Source: Capnocytophaga cynodegmi DSM 19736 (GTDB taxonomy: Bacteria > Bacteroidota > Bacteroidia > Flavobacteriales > Flavobacteriaceae). From it: a stretch of DNA of 64,000 nucleotides. The DNA lies in the NCBI RefSeq assembly GCF_000379185.1, contig NZ_KB900726.1:124001-188000 (forward strand), in the 5' to 3' direction. Below are positions 54,816 through 64,000 of the stretch, piece after piece. The notes below the pieces were generated by a model. That model did not search any database and was not told the origin of the DNA. It saw only the letters and a program-made list of their open reading frames with translations. A program made the position numbers and the translations under genes. Numbering within the stretch: the stretch's first letter is position 1; each line of letters starts with the position of its first letter.

Positions 54816-54885
54816 TGATGAATTTATATGGAGCCAAAAATATAATTTTTTTTCTCAAAAAGCTTTTTTGAATAAAAAAAAATTG

Positions 54886-54893
54886 TAGCTTTG
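54886..54893 (+). promoter_or_regulatory. -7 element TAGCTTTG for the 54930 gene
   Basis: Exact TAnnTTTG match 36 bp before the ATG at 54930; nearest TTG (54868-54870) has only a 15-bp spacer. Confidence 0.45.
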
Positions 54894-54929
54894 CAGTAAA
54901 CCAGTCAAGAAAAAAAATATTTTTAAAAG

Positions 54930-55586
54930 ATGAAAAAAATTTTACAAATTGCGCTTTGGGCTGTTGGCTTATTTTTTTGTTTTATGATTTACAAATCGGT
55001 TACCGGTCCTATTGAGTTTAACAAAATTAAAACAGAGCGTTACACAGCAGTAATTGGGAAATTAAAAGATATTCGCGATGCTCAAGAGGCACATCGGGTT
55101 GTGACAGGAAAATACGCAAATAGTTTCGATGACCTGACTAAGTTTATTGAAAATGAGAAGTTCACTATTACTTCTCAACGTGACACGAGCTGGACAGAAT
55201 ACGATAAAACGTTCAAAATTGATGTTCTAAAACAAGGTGTTGTAGTTGATACTTTGGGATATGTGTCAGTTAAAGATTCTTTGTTTAAAAACTCGGATCG
55301 TTACAAAAACCTAAGATATGTTCCTTTTGCTGAAAATCCGAAAGAAGAGTTTGTTTTGAAAACAGCTTCTCTTGACAAAAATGGGTATTCGGCTTCAGTT
55401 TTTGAGGTTTCTGTGCCTAAAATTAAGGTGCTTTGGGGACTTGATAAAAACGAGGTAGAAAAGGAAGTTGTAAAAAATTCAGTAGAAGATGTTAAAGGTG
55501 CGGATATCAAAGTAGGTTCTTTGGAAGAGCTAAGTACAAATGGTAACTGGCCTACGTCATACGATGCAAAGACAGCAAGAAAATAG
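54930..55586 (+). CDS. Membrane-anchored hypothetical protein
   Basis: A 218-residue protein with a single N-terminal membrane helix (about 4-22) and a periplasmic domain. Residues 35-75 ('V-I-G-K-L-K-D-I-R-D-A-Q-E-A-H-R' then 'T-G-K-Y-A-N-S-F-D-D-L') recall the pseudopilin layout of a long hydrophobic-amphipathic helix followed by a conserved turn, although no prepilin peptidase site is clear. I cannot assign a function. The DUF3822 gene begins inside its last 23 bp, so both are coupled. Confidence 0.6.
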   Translation: MKKILQIALWAVGLFFCFMIYKSVTGPIEFNKIKTERYTAVIGKLKDIRDAQEAHRVVTGKYANSFDDLTKFIENEKFTITSQRDTSWTEYDKTFKIDVLKQGVVVDTLGYVSVKDSLFKNSDRYKNLRYVPFAENPKEEFVLKTASLDKNGYSASVFEVSVPKIKVLWGLDKNEVEKEVVKNSVEDVKGADIKVGSLEELSTNGNWPTSYDAKTARK

Positions 55587-56403
55587 TATATTCAGAACTT
55601 ATTTCAAGGAATTGTCCATTCAAATTAACTTGGATGGACTTTCTTTTTGTGTTTTCAATCCTGTGCTAAATTATGTTGAATCGATTTATAATTTTCCTAT
55701 AAACTTCAACTATAAAAACAAGCAAGATATTGAAAGAGAAGTCTGTAGTGTTTTGGACTCTGAAGAAGATTTGCGACAGGATTTTAACAACATTAAAGTA
55801 TTCCATAACACACCCATATTTACATTTATTCCACAGGCTCTTTTTATGGGCAAGAAGGAAGCGATAGAATACTTAAAATATAGCATTGATGTTTCTTCTT
55901 TGAAGGAAAATTTCGTTGAATATGACAAAATTATCCCTATCGAAACGGTTAATGTTTTTGTGCCAGATGTTTTCATAAATAACATTCTGGTTGATTATTA
56001 TGGTGCATTTGAATCTCAGCATTTTGCATCATCATTATTACGAATGTTACTAAAGCATTATGCCTCACACGCTTATGAGATTATGTATGTGTATGCAGAA
56101 CAAAGCTCGTTTTATTTTGTAGTTTTCAGAGATAAGAAATTGTATTATTTCAACCGATTTGAATATCAAACGATGGACGATTTTCTCTATTATATTCTTT
56201 TTTCTGTTGAACAGCTGAATATAAATACGGAAAGAGTTCCGTTGTATTTCATTGGAGATATGAATATTAACTCCTTAATGAGTGAACGAGTAAGAAAATA
56301 TATAAAGTATATCTATCTAATGAAACACAATAAAAACTATTACTCCGAAGGAATGGACGAGGGGTTAATTCACCGAAATTTTGTGCTTACGCAATCTTTT
56401 TAA
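55564..56403 (+). CDS. DUF3822 family protein
   Basis: A 279-residue protein of the Bacteroidota DUF3822 family, an actin-like-fold group of unknown role: 'L-S-I-Q-I-N-L-D-G-L-S-F-C-V-F' at the start, 'V-P-D-V-F-I-N-N-I-L' in the middle and 'F-Y-F-V-V-F-R-D-K-K-L-Y-Y-F-N-R-F' later. The ATG at 55564 is preferred to 55540 because similarity starts near it. In relatives this gene often neighbours rsmD; here rmuC is convergent instead, 17 bp away. Confidence 0.75.
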   Translation: MQRQQENSIFRTYFKELSIQINLDGLSFCVFNPVLNYVESIYNFPINFNYKNKQDIEREVCSVLDSEEDLRQDFNNIKVFHNTPIFTFIPQALFMGKKEAIEYLKYSIDVSSLKENFVEYDKIIPIETVNVFVPDVFINNILVDYYGAFESQHFASSLLRMLLKHYASHAYEIMYVYAEQSSFYFVVFRDKKLYYFNRFEYQTMDDFLYYILFSVEQLNINTERVPLYFIGDMNINSLMSERVRKYIKYIYLMKHNKNYYSEGMDEGLIHRNFVLTQSF

Positions 56404-56420
56404 TAGAAATAAGTCAATTT

Positions 56421-57734
56421 TTATTTATCATCATCAGGCATTGCTCTTTTTAGGATAGCTTCTGGGATTGATTTCTTTGATTTTACTCCCATTATTTTCA
56501 ATTTTTCGATGCTACGAACAATATTTCCCTTTCCTTCAACCAATTTATTCATAGCATTACCATATTCGGACTTGGCTTCGTCCATTTTTTTGCCTATCTT
56601 TATCAAATCAGTGATGAAACCTTCAAATTTGTCGTACAAAGCTCCTGCCTGACGTGAAATTTCATACGCATTTTCTTGTTGTTTTTGATTTGTCCACATT
56701 GAATCAATGGTACGAAGTGTAGCCAACAATGTAGTTGGAGTCACAATAACGATATTTTGAGCAAAAGCCTTTGTGTATAATGAATCATCATTTTGCAGAG
56801 CAATCGCAAAAGCAGGTTCTATAGGAATGAACATTAATACAAAATCAGGGCTATTGGTGTACAAATCCTCATATTTTTTTCCTGAAAGTTGGTCAATATG
56901 CCTTTTGATTGAATTGATATGCTGCTTCAAAAAGATAGGTTTTTCTTCATCTTCAGCATTTACAAAGCGTTCATAATCAGTTAAAGATACTTTTGAGTCG
57001 ATAATCATTTTTTTTCCGTCAGGCAGATGAATTATTACATCAGGAATAACCCTTGAACCATCTTCTCTGACAAAAGATTCCTGAATGGTGTATTCTCTTC
57101 CTTTTTCCAAATTTGATTTTTCCAGTACTTTTTCCAATACCAATTCACCCCAGTTTCCTTGTATCTTGCTATCTCCTTTGAGAGCTTTGGTTAGGTTTTC
57201 AGCTTCTTTAGTGATGCGTAAATTTTGATTCTGTAGGTCGGTAAGTTGTTGTTTTAGAGCGGAATGAATGCTTATGTTTTCCTTTTGACTATGTTCTACT
57301 TTTTGTTCAAAATCTTTGATTTTTTCTTGTAATGGGCTTAAAATGTTTTTCAGATTTTCTTTGTTTTGTTCTGTGAATTTTGAAGATTTTTCTTCCAGAA
57401 TTTTGTTGGCTAAATTCTCAAATTCTTTCGAAAATTTCTCTTGCAAAAGTTCAGTTTCTTTTGATTTTTCTTTCAATTTGGTTAGTAAAAACTCTTTTTC
57501 GGATTCATTTTTGGTTAAAAGCAGGTTTAGTTCATCTTTTTGGTCCCTGAAATCCTCTTTTTCTTGCTTTTCGATGGCTAAAAGTTGCTGTAATTCTTCC
57601 AAAGAGCGTTGTTGTAACTCTTCTCGGTTTTTATTTGACGAAATTAAGTTTTCAGTTTTTATTTTGTTTATGTAAGTTCCTAAAAAGAAGCCAATTGCTA
57701 GACAAATAATACTAATAATGATATATAAAAACAT
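56421..57734 (-). CDS. rmuC: DNA recombination protein RmuC
   Basis: A 437-residue protein. A membrane helix (about 2-22) and a long coiled coil (about 25-190, Glu/Lys/Leu heptads) precede the RmuC nuclease-like domain (about 190-400): 'G-N-W-G-E-L-V-L-E-K-V-L-E', 'P-D-V-I-I-H-L-P-D-G-K-K-M-I-I-D-S-K-V-S-L' and 'V-L-M-F-I-P-I-E-P-A-F'. Family members limit inversion and rearrangement at repeats. Its promoter at 57775-57804 is a textbook match. Confidence 0.92.
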   Translation of the reverse strand: MFLYIIISIICLAIGFFLGTYINKIKTENLISSNKNREELQQRSLEELQQLLAIEKQEKEDFRDQKDELNLLLTKNESEKEFLLTKLKEKSKETELLQEKFSKEFENLANKILEEKSSKFTEQNKENLKNILSPLQEKIKDFEQKVEHSQKENISIHSALKQQLTDLQNQNLRITKEAENLTKALKGDSKIQGNWGELVLEKVLEKSNLEKGREYTIQESFVREDGSRVIPDVIIHLPDGKKMIIDSKVSLTDYERFVNAEDEEKPIFLKQHINSIKRHIDQLSGKKYEDLYTNSPDFVLMFIPIEPAFAIALQNDDSLYTKAFAQNIVIVTPTTLLATLRTIDSMWTNQKQQENAYEISRQAGALYDKFEGFITDLIKIGKKMDEAKSEYGNAMNKLVEGKGNIVRSIEKLKIMGVKSKKSIPEAILKRAMPDDDK

Positions 57735-57774
57735 AGTTTAATTTTTTTGAGAATTAGAGAAAAAAGTAAAGGCA

Positions 57775-57804
57775 CAAAGGTATTAAAATAATGAAAAATA
57801 ACAA
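57775..57804 (-). promoter_or_regulatory. rmuC promoter
   Basis: Reverse strand TTG (57804-57802), 19-bp spacer, TACCTTTG (57782-57775). Confidence 0.75.
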
Positions 57805-57842
57805 TGATATTCGCTTTATAGGAAAATAATTTAGTTTTTTTC

Positions 57843-57870
57843 TTGTTATGACGATATTTTTATATATTTG
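57843..57870 (+). promoter_or_regulatory. Promoter of the 57962 gene cluster
   Basis: TTG (57843-57845), 17-bp spacer, TATATTTG (57863-57870); about 90 bp before the first ATG. Confidence 0.65.
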
Positions 57871-57961
57871 CGGGATATAAAAATAATTTGTTAATATTTG
57901 ATACGAAAATTAGGTGTTTTATACTCTTTTTTAACAAGAATTAAATTATAATTCATATAAA

Positions 57962-58678
57962 ATGATTTTATTGGATATTTTAAAAGATGCTTTCAAAATA
58001 TATCGTAAATCTTTCTTGGATATTATTTTGGGTTCAATTTCTGTGATTTCGATTATTTTGGGAATATATATGCTGATTTTTTCCACACTTTTTGGTGTAT
58101 CACAGGAATATTTAATGAAAAACGTAATTGAAAATCCTCAGATTGTTCAAGATATAATTTCAACACCGCAATTTCAAATAAAATTCAATTTGTTTATAGT
58201 GTTGATTAAATGTATTATAGCCCCGATGTCAGCAGGATTTTATAAGATTTTCGATATGAGAGAAAGAGGGGAGGAAATAAACTACAAAATACTTTTTTCG
58301 TATTATAATTCCTCTTTTACAGCGAGGATTTTAGGTTTTGTAATTGGACTTATGGCGGTGAAGTTGCTCATAGAATTTCTTCTCCTAAAATTAGGACTTG
58401 GAACTGTAAGTTTCTCTTTGTCAGTAATATTGTCTTTGTTATTTACTTTAACAATACCAATTATTATTTTTGAAAATAAGTCACTTAAAAGTTCAATGAA
58501 GCAAAGTTCGGCGAGTGTGTCTCTACAAATGTTCACTGCCTTGATTGCTTTGCTTGTAGGTGTAGTTTTAGGATTTTCAGGAGTTTTGTTATTTGGTTTT
58601 GGTATTGTATTGACATTACCTCTACTTTACGCTATAAATTATAGTCTGTATCGACATATAAATCAACAAATTAATTAA
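57962..58678 (+). CDS. Multi-pass membrane protein
   Basis: A 238-residue inner-membrane protein with about five hydrophobic segments (near 20-45, 72-95, 118-140, 145-170 and 190-225), separated by short polar loops. The layout, with long helices starting from a cytoplasmic 'D-A-F-K-I-Y' segment, is like the DUF4013-type proteins, but the match is not firm. It begins a plus-strand cluster of small gaps (17, 21 and 77 bp) running to the window end. Confidence 0.6.
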   Translation: MILLDILKDAFKIYRKSFLDIILGSISVISIILGIYMLIFSTLFGVSQEYLMKNVIENPQIVQDIISTPQFQIKFNLFIVLIKCIIAPMSAGFYKIFDMRERGEEINYKILFSYYNSSFTARILGFVIGLMAVKLLIEFLLLKLGLGTVSFSLSVILSLLFTLTIPIIIFENKSLKSSMKQSSASVSLQMFTALIALLVGVVLGFSGVLLFGFGIVLTLPLLYAINYSLYRHINQQIN

Positions 58679-58695
58679 GAAATAAAAATAAAACG

Positions 58696-59397
58696 ATGAG
58701 AAAAACAATTTTTCCACTACTTTTAGTAGCTTCATTAACTCTAAATAGTTGTGGGGAGCTACAACAGGTTATCAATTCAACGTATTCAAACACAGGATTT
58801 AATGTCGCTGATGGATTGAAACAAGCATTGGAATTTGGAGTGTCAAACGGAGTGAACATACTTAGTAAAGACGGAGGATATTTTAGAGATCAGGCTGTTC
58901 GTATTTTACTTCCTGATGAGTTGAAAAAGGTGGATTCTGCCTTGCGAAGCATCGGATTAGCATCACTAGCTGATGAAGGTTTGAAAATATTAAATAAAGC
59001 TGCTGAAAATGCTGTAAATGAGGCTAAACCTATCTTTATTTCGGCTATAAAAGGAATGACGTTTAACGATGCAATGGCAATATTGAAAGGAGATTCACAA
59101 GCCGCAACAACATATCTCAAAAATAATACATTTTCTGCTTTACAAGAGGCATTTGCTCCCAAAATACAGGCTTCACTAAGTCAGGTGGGAGCTGATGAAA
59201 TTTGGAGCAATATCATCAATAAATACAATCAAATTCCATTTGTGAAAAAGGTTGAGCCTAATCTTACGTCATACGTTACAACACAGGCAATCAACGGATT
59301 ATTTGTAAAGGTTGGAGATAAAGAAAAAGAAATCAGAACTAATATATCAGCAAGAACGACATCGCTCCTGAAATCCGTTTTTGCTCTGCAAGATTAA
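58696..59397 (+). CDS. DUF4197 lipoprotein
   Basis: A 233-residue lipoprotein with the lipobox Cys at 19 (N-S-C-G). The DUF4197 domain covers about 33-230: 'G-L-K-Q-A-L-E-F-G-V-S-N-G-V', 'Y-F-R-D-Q-A-V-R-I-L-L-P-D-E-L', 'F-I-S-A-I-K-G-M-T-F-N-D-A-M-A-I-L-K-G' and 'A-T-T-Y-L-K'. The family is widespread in Bacteroidota and Proteobacteria and has no known function. It lies between a membrane protein and the M3 peptidase gene in the same unit. Confidence 0.85.
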   Translation: MRKTIFPLLLVASLTLNSCGELQQVINSTYSNTGFNVADGLKQALEFGVSNGVNILSKDGGYFRDQAVRILLPDELKKVDSALRSIGLASLADEGLKILNKAAENAVNEAKPIFISAIKGMTFNDAMAILKGDSQAATTYLKNNTFSALQEAFAPKIQASLSQVGADEIWSNIINKYNQIPFVKKVEPNLTSYVTTQAINGLFVKVGDKEKEIRTNISARTTSLLKSVFALQD

Positions 59398-59418
59398 TGA
59401 CCATAAAATTACAACAAA

Positions 59419-61506
59419 ATGAGGATAAAATTTATAACATTATGTGCTATCGCTTTTTGTGGTAGTCTTAAAGCACAGCAGACTATGAATAAACCTATTT
59501 TTACAACGCCTTATCAATCAACACCTTTTGGTGATTATAAGGTAGAAGATTTTAAATCAGCTATCGAACAAGCAATTTCTGAAAGTTTGAAAGAGATTGA
59601 TAAAATTGCTAACTCAAAAACCAAACCAACTTTTAAAAATACGATTGAAGCTTTGGCTTTTAATGGGGAAAAGTTGGGGCGACTTACAATGATGTTTTTT
59701 AACTTGAATAGTGCAGAAACCAGCAAAGAATTACAAAAAGAAGCACAAAGCATTTCTCCTATGCTAAGTGATTATGAAAATGATATTCGATTGAATGCCA
59801 AACTTTTTGCTCGAGTAAAAGAAGTGTATAACAATCGTGAAAAACTAAAGTTATCTCCCGAAGAAACTACATTGTTGGACAAGACTTATAAAGGATTTAC
59901 ACGTAATGGGGCTAATTTATCTGAGAGCCAGAAGCAACGTTTGCGAGAAATAGATAAGCAACTATCAACTTTAAGTCTTCGTTTTGGAGAAAATGTATTA
60001 GCTGAAACACAAGCTTTTGAATTACATATTACTGATGAAAAGGATTTAAAAGGGCTACCTGAATTTGCTATTGAGGCAGCGGCACAAACCGCTTCAGACC
60101 GAAATAAAAAAGGTTGGATATTCACTTTGGATTTTCCGAGTTATAGTGCTTTTGTAAAATATGCTGAAAACAGAGATTTGCGTAAGAAGATGTTTGTAGC
60201 CTTCGCAAGTCGTGGCTTTAACAAAAATGTTAATAACAATGAGAAAAACATTTTAGAGATTGTTAAATTACGCGACGAACGTGCTAAACTATTAGGATAC
60301 AACAATTATGCTGCTTTTGTTTTGGAAGAAAGAATGGCGGATACTCCTGAAATTGTAAATAATTTTCTTAACGACTTGTTGAAAAAAGCTAAACCTGCAG
60401 CTCAACGAGAGTTGGAAGAGTTGAAAGCATTTGCTCAGAAACGCGATGGAGTTACTGATTTTCAGAAATGGGATTTTACTTTTTATAGTGAAAAATTGAA
60501 ACAAGAAAAATTCAGTTTGGACGACGAAAAATTAAAGCCATATTTCAAATTAGAAAATGCGGTAAATGGAATGTTTCAAGTAGCGAATAAGCTTTATGGC
60601 TTGAATTTTAAAAAGATTGATACTATTGAAAAGTACCACGAAGAAGTTGATACTTATTTAGTTACAGATGAGAAAGGTGAGTACATTTCATTGTTCTACA
60701 CTGATTTTTTCCCCAGACCAGGTAAAAGAGCAGGAGCTTGGATGTCATCTTTTAAAAATCAACACAAACGCAATGGCGAAAATTCACGTCCGCATATAAC
60801 CATTGTTTGTAATTTCACACGTCCGACCAAAACCCAGCCCTCGTTGCTGAGCTTTTACGAAGTTCGTACACTTTTCCACGAATTTGGACACGCTTTACAC
60901 GGAATTCTTGCCAATACGACGTATCCTAACTTAAGCGGAACTAGTGTTTCTCGTGATTTTGTTGAATTGCCAAGTCAAGTTTTGGAAAATTGGTGTTATG
61001 AAAAAGAGGCTTTGTCGTTGTTCGCTACACATTATCAAACTAATGAGTTGATTACTATGGAGTTGGTTGAAAAAATAAAAGAATCTTCTTCTTTTATGGA
61101 AGGACTACAAACAATGCGTCAACTTAGTTTTGGAATATTGGATATGGCTTGGCATACTGCTGATCCTAAAGCGATCAAGAGTGTAAAAGAATTTGAAGAT
61201 AAAGCCGTTGCGGTTACTGAATTATATCCTATGATTGCTGAATCTTGTTTCTCAACAGCATTTTCTCACATCTTTCAAGGAGGTTATGCAGCAGGATATT
61301 ATAGTTACAAATGGTCGGAAGTGTTAGATGCTGATGCTTTTGAAGTGTTTTCTACAAATGGTATTTTCGATAAGAATACAGCTAAAAGTTTCAAAGATAA
61401 TGTATTGAGCAAAGGAGGAAGTGAAAAACCGATGGAACTTTACAAGCGTTTCAGAGGAAAAGAACCTTCTCCAGATGCATTGCTAAAACGTGCTGGACTT
61501 ATGTAG
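59419..61506 (+). CDS. M3-family oligopeptidase (Dcp/OpdA-like)
   Basis: A 695-residue secreted zinc metallopeptidase that cleaves oligopeptides. Signal peptide 1-18 (cut after S-L-K-A). Helical substrate-gorge region (about 40-480), then the active site 'R-T-L-F-H-E-F-G-H-A-L-H-G' near 489-501 with the HExxH zinc-binding pair; the third ligand Glu follows about 28 residues later in 'F-V-E-L-P-S-Q'. Full length for bacterial Dcp-type peptidyl-dipeptidases. Fits the peptide-feeding set with DPP IV, the M14 peptidase and the POT carriers. Confidence 0.93.
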   Translation: MRIKFITLCAIAFCGSLKAQQTMNKPIFTTPYQSTPFGDYKVEDFKSAIEQAISESLKEIDKIANSKTKPTFKNTIEALAFNGEKLGRLTMMFFNLNSAETSKELQKEAQSISPMLSDYENDIRLNAKLFARVKEVYNNREKLKLSPEETTLLDKTYKGFTRNGANLSESQKQRLREIDKQLSTLSLRFGENVLAETQAFELHITDEKDLKGLPEFAIEAAAQTASDRNKKGWIFTLDFPSYSAFVKYAENRDLRKKMFVAFASRGFNKNVNNNEKNILEIVKLRDERAKLLGYNNYAAFVLEERMADTPEIVNNFLNDLLKKAKPAAQRELEELKAFAQKRDGVTDFQKWDFTFYSEKLKQEKFSLDDEKLKPYFKLENAVNGMFQVANKLYGLNFKKIDTIEKYHEEVDTYLVTDEKGEYISLFYTDFFPRPGKRAGAWMSSFKNQHKRNGENSRPHITIVCNFTRPTKTQPSLLSFYEVRTLFHEFGHALHGILANTTYPNLSGTSVSRDFVELPSQVLENWCYEKEALSLFATHYQTNELITMELVEKIKESSSFMEGLQTMRQLSFGILDMAWHTADPKAIKSVKEFEDKAVAVTELYPMIAESCFSTAFSHIFQGGYAAGYYSYKWSEVLDADAFEVFSTNGIFDKNTAKSFKDNVLSKGGSEKPMELYKRFRGKEPSPDALLKRAGLM

Positions 61507-61583
61507 TATTCAGCTTTAAAGGTAAAGTACTATTTGTTAAAATATTTGATAAAACGAAAAAAGCATAAAAAGTAAGATACGAA

Positions 61584-64000
61584 ATGATTTCAGAGTCAGC
61601 GGAAGATAAACGAATTAGAGAAAAAGATAAGAAAGAAAAAGAATGGTTGCGTTGGGGACCTTATCTCAGTGAACGCCAATGGGGAACTGTACGTGAGGAT
61701 TATAGTGCAAATGGTGATGCTTGGAATTACATTTCCCACGATAATGCTCGTAGTCGTACCTATCGTTGGGGAGAGGACGGACTGGCTGGAATTTCCGATA
61801 ATTCTTGCAATGTTTGTCTTTCTGTAGCTTTGTGGAATGGTAAAGATACCATTTTGAAGGAACGACTTTACGGGCTTAGTAACAATCAGGGAAATCACGG
61901 CGAAGACGTCAAAGAATTGTACTATTATTTGGACAATACACCCACGCATTCCTATATGAAGTATCTATATAAATATCCACAAAATGCGTTCCCTTACGAA
62001 ACTCTAGAAAGAGTTAATGCTGAGAGAGGATTGCAGGATACAGAGTTTGAACTTCCTGAAACAGGTATTTTTGATGAAAATGCTTATTTTGATGTGCAGG
62101 TGGAGTATGCAAAATATAATGAAAATGACATTTTTATGAAAATAACCGTAACAAATCAAGGAGAAGAAATAGCTCCTTTAACGTTGTTACCTACGTTGTT
62201 GATGAGAAATTATTGGAGTTTCATTGAAGTAGAGCAAAAACCAAAAATTAGTTTGTTAAAAAATGAATATGGCTATTTTGCAGAAGTAGATAATAAATCT
62301 GTTGGAACTTTCTTTTTGTATTTTGATGAAGCAGACAAACATCTTTTTACTGAAAATGAGACTAATGACGAGAAAATACATCAACACAAGAATGACCATC
62401 CTTTCAAGAAAGATTTGTTTCACGAAGCGGTGATTTCTGGAGATTTTTCTTTGGCAACTCATAATCAAGAAGGTACAAAGTTCTCCCCGATGTATCATTT
62501 TGAGATAGCTCCCAAAGGACAAAAAGTAGTTTTTTTACGACTTACGAATCAGCAACAAGAAAATCCTTTTTCAGACGCTGAAAAGTTATTTGAACAACGT
62601 GAACAAGAATGTGAAATATTTTACAGAAATCTTCTCAAATGTCCTAATGAAGAATTATATTTAATTCAAAAACAGGCATTTTCAGGATTATTGTGGAACA
62701 AACAATATTACTATTATGATATTGAACAATGGTTGGAAGGCGACCCTAAACAACCTAAACCGCCTCAGCAACGTTGGAATGGACGAAATGCTGAATGGCT
62801 AACGTTACGCAATAACGATATTTTGCTTATGCCCGATAAATGGGAATATCCTTGGTATGCTTCTTGGGATTCTGCGTTCCATTGTGTTAGTATGTCGGTA
62901 ATTGATACTCAGTTTGCTAAGGAACAGCTTTTGTTGTTTAATAAAGAATGGTATATGCGTCCTAATGGCCAAATTCCAGCATACGAATGGAATTTCAGTG
63001 ACGTTAATCCACCAGTACAACCTTGGGCAACGCTTATGGTTTACAATATCGATAAAGAGAGAACAGGAAAGCCTGATATCAGTTTTCTCAAACGTATGTT
63101 CAATAAGCTGACTGTAAATTTTACTTGGTGGGTAAATCGATTGGATAGCACAGATAACAATGTTTTTGAAGGTGGATTCTTGGGGTTGGATAATATTGGA
63201 GTTTTTGACCGTAGTCAAGGCATTCCAGGAGTAAAACTTTTGGAGCAAGTTGATGGTACAGCTTGGATGGCATTGTATTGCCTTTGTATGCTGAAAATCA
63301 GTTTGGAAATTTCCAAAGAAGACGAAACGTATGAAGAAATGGCTATCAAGTTTTTTGGGCATTTTGTTCATATTGCGAAAGCCTTAAACCATATGAATCA
63401 GGAAAATAAGGGAATTTGGGATGAGAATGAAGGCTTCTTTTACGATAAAATCATTTTTGAAGATGGAGGTTCCAAACTTATCAAGGTTCGTTCTGTGGTA
63501 GGAATGCTTGCTTTGATGGCAGTACTTCATATTGACGGTGAAACGTTGAACAAATTACCAAGATTGAAAAGAAGTTTTTCGTGGTTTGATAAATATAGAA
63601 TGAGTAAGCTAAGACACCCAATTATTCAAACTTCTGAAAAAGACGAAGGTATTTTATTATCATTAGTTCCTAAAAACCGCATTCGTAGATTGATGAGAGC
63701 CCTTATTGACGAAAAAGAGTTTTTAAGTGAATATGGAATTCGTTCACTTTCAAAAATATACGAAACTCCTTTTACGGTTCCGTTGGAAGGAAATAATTAT
63801 CAGATTGCTTATGACCCAGCAGAATCCACAAGTAACTTGTTCGGAGGAAATAGTAACTGGAGAGGACCAATTTGGTTTCCAATAAATTATATTTTGATAG
63901 ATGCTTTGAGGGAATTGCATAAGTTTTTTGAAGATACTCGTTTTGAATTTCCAACGGGGAATGAAGATAATCTGTTGAGTTTAGACCAAATAGCAGATGA
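61584..64000 (+). CDS. MGH1-like/GH63-type glucosidase, 3'-truncated by window end
   Basis: The frame is open from the ATG at 61584 to the window edge (805 codons), so the stop lies beyond. No signal peptide, so a cytoplasmic enzyme is likely. The first 340 residues form a beta-rich domain with 'W-L-R-W-G-P-Y-L-S-E-R-Q-W-G-T-V-R-E-D-Y-S' at 21-41. The (alpha/alpha)6 barrel half shows 'W-Y-A-S-W-D-S-A-F-H' near 428-437, 'E-W-N-F-S-D-V-N-P-P' near 470 and 'N-W-R-G-P-I-W-F-P' near 760, features of the GH63/MGH1-like group. Substrates in relatives are short alpha-glucosides or glucosyl-glycerate types; not decided here. Last gene of the cluster beginning at 57962. Confidence 0.85.
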   Translation, partial: MISESAEDKRIREKDKKEKEWLRWGPYLSERQWGTVREDYSANGDAWNYISHDNARSRTYRWGEDGLAGISDNSCNVCLSVALWNGKDTILKERLYGLSNNQGNHGEDVKELYYYLDNTPTHSYMKYLYKYPQNAFPYETLERVNAERGLQDTEFELPETGIFDENAYFDVQVEYAKYNENDIFMKITVTNQGEEIAPLTLLPTLLMRNYWSFIEVEQKPKISLLKNEYGYFAEVDNKSVGTFFLYFDEADKHLFTENETNDEKIHQHKNDHPFKKDLFHEAVISGDFSLATHNQEGTKFSPMYHFEIAPKGQKVVFLRLTNQQQENPFSDAEKLFEQREQECEIFYRNLLKCPNEELYLIQKQAFSGLLWNKQYYYYDIEQWLEGDPKQPKPPQQRWNGRNAEWLTLRNNDILLMPDKWEYPWYASWDSAFHCVSMSVIDTQFAKEQLLLFNKEWYMRPNGQIPAYEWNFSDVNPPVQPWATLMVYNIDKERTGKPDISFLKRMFNKLTVNFTWWVNRLDSTDNNVFEGGFLGLDNIGVFDRSQGIPGVKLLEQVDGTAWMALYCLCMLKISLEISKEDETYEEMAIKFFGHFVHIAKALNHMNQENKGIWDENEGFFYDKIIFEDGGSKLIKVRSVVGMLALMAVLHIDGETLNKLPRLKRSFSWFDKYRMSKLRHPIIQTSEKDEGILLSLVPKNRIRRLMRALIDEKEFLSEYGIRSLSKIYETPFTVPLEGNNYQIAYDPAESTSNLFGGNSNWRGPIWFPINYILIDALRELHKFFEDTRFEFPTGNEDNLLSLDQIAD

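Noticed and set aside
62805-63371. Minus-strand open frame inside the glucosidase
   Set aside because: The plus strand carries a continuous glycosidase frame with family motifs from 61584 to the window end; the minus frame is its shadow.

Overview
The window looks like a chromosomal segment of a Flavobacteriaceae bacterium, most likely a Capnocytophaga. The support is low GC, Bacteroidota-type promoters (TTG, about 19 bp, TAnnTTTG), almost no Shine-Dalgarno sequences, lipoproteins with an acidic stretch after the lipidated cysteine, a bacillithiol gene (bshB1), and Bacteroidota-typical families (DUF3822, DUF4197, TIGR02757). The genus is inference; the family is well supported. No rRNA, tRNA, CRISPR array, prophage or insertion sequence was recognised.

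Layout. 1-5.2 kb is an accessory, partly decayed stretch: a truncated CDS, a VOC protein, an outer-membrane-like protein, an Ig-like surface lipoprotein, an ankyrin protein, a SUKH (SMI1/KNR4) protein and two gene remnants. 5.4-19.2 kb is mostly housekeeping: pyrF, folE, a dicarboxylate symporter, a FabH-type synthase, a lytic transglycosylase, a GH20 hexosaminidase, ribD, a YigZ protein, a TIGR02757 protein, a LolD-like ATPase, cmk, eno and carA. 19.3-31.3 kb holds a sulfatase, an Mla-type ABC pair, an HD hydrolase, the rplM-rpsI-rpsB-tsf ribosomal cluster, an M14 peptidase with pncA, and a second GH20 enzyme. 31.6-42.2 kb holds a six-repeat Ig-like/FGE-fold fusion, two POT peptide transporters, a helical protein, a second SUKH protein, two 84-bp palindromic elements and a DPP IV-type peptidase. 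42.4-64 kb holds tpiA, hemE, a five-gene minus-strand unit (GH123-like glycosidase, GPx, bshB1, a small membrane protein, an ECF sigma factor), a probable small RNA, recR, an E2 acyltransferase, ferredoxin, an AlbA_2-like protein with a phosphoesterase, a RecD/Pif1-like helicase, rmuC, a DUF4197 lipoprotein, an M3 oligopeptidase and a glucosidase cut by the window end.

How the genes fit together. Two GH20 enzymes, a GH123-like enzyme and a sulfatase of GlcNAc-6-sulfatase type suggest release of amino sugars from host glycans. DPP IV, M3 and M14 peptidases with two peptide transporters suggest peptide feeding. Both fit an oral or host-associated lifestyle.

Most notable non-coding signals: an independent minus-strand unit of about 175 nt with its own promoter and terminator (48402-48612), hairpins in the ribosomal-protein operon, an apparently leaderless recR, and paired palindromic elements near 39.8 kb. 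Seven promoters share an exact 19-bp spacer. Several gene starts were moved downstream because a promoter lies over the longest-ORF start.
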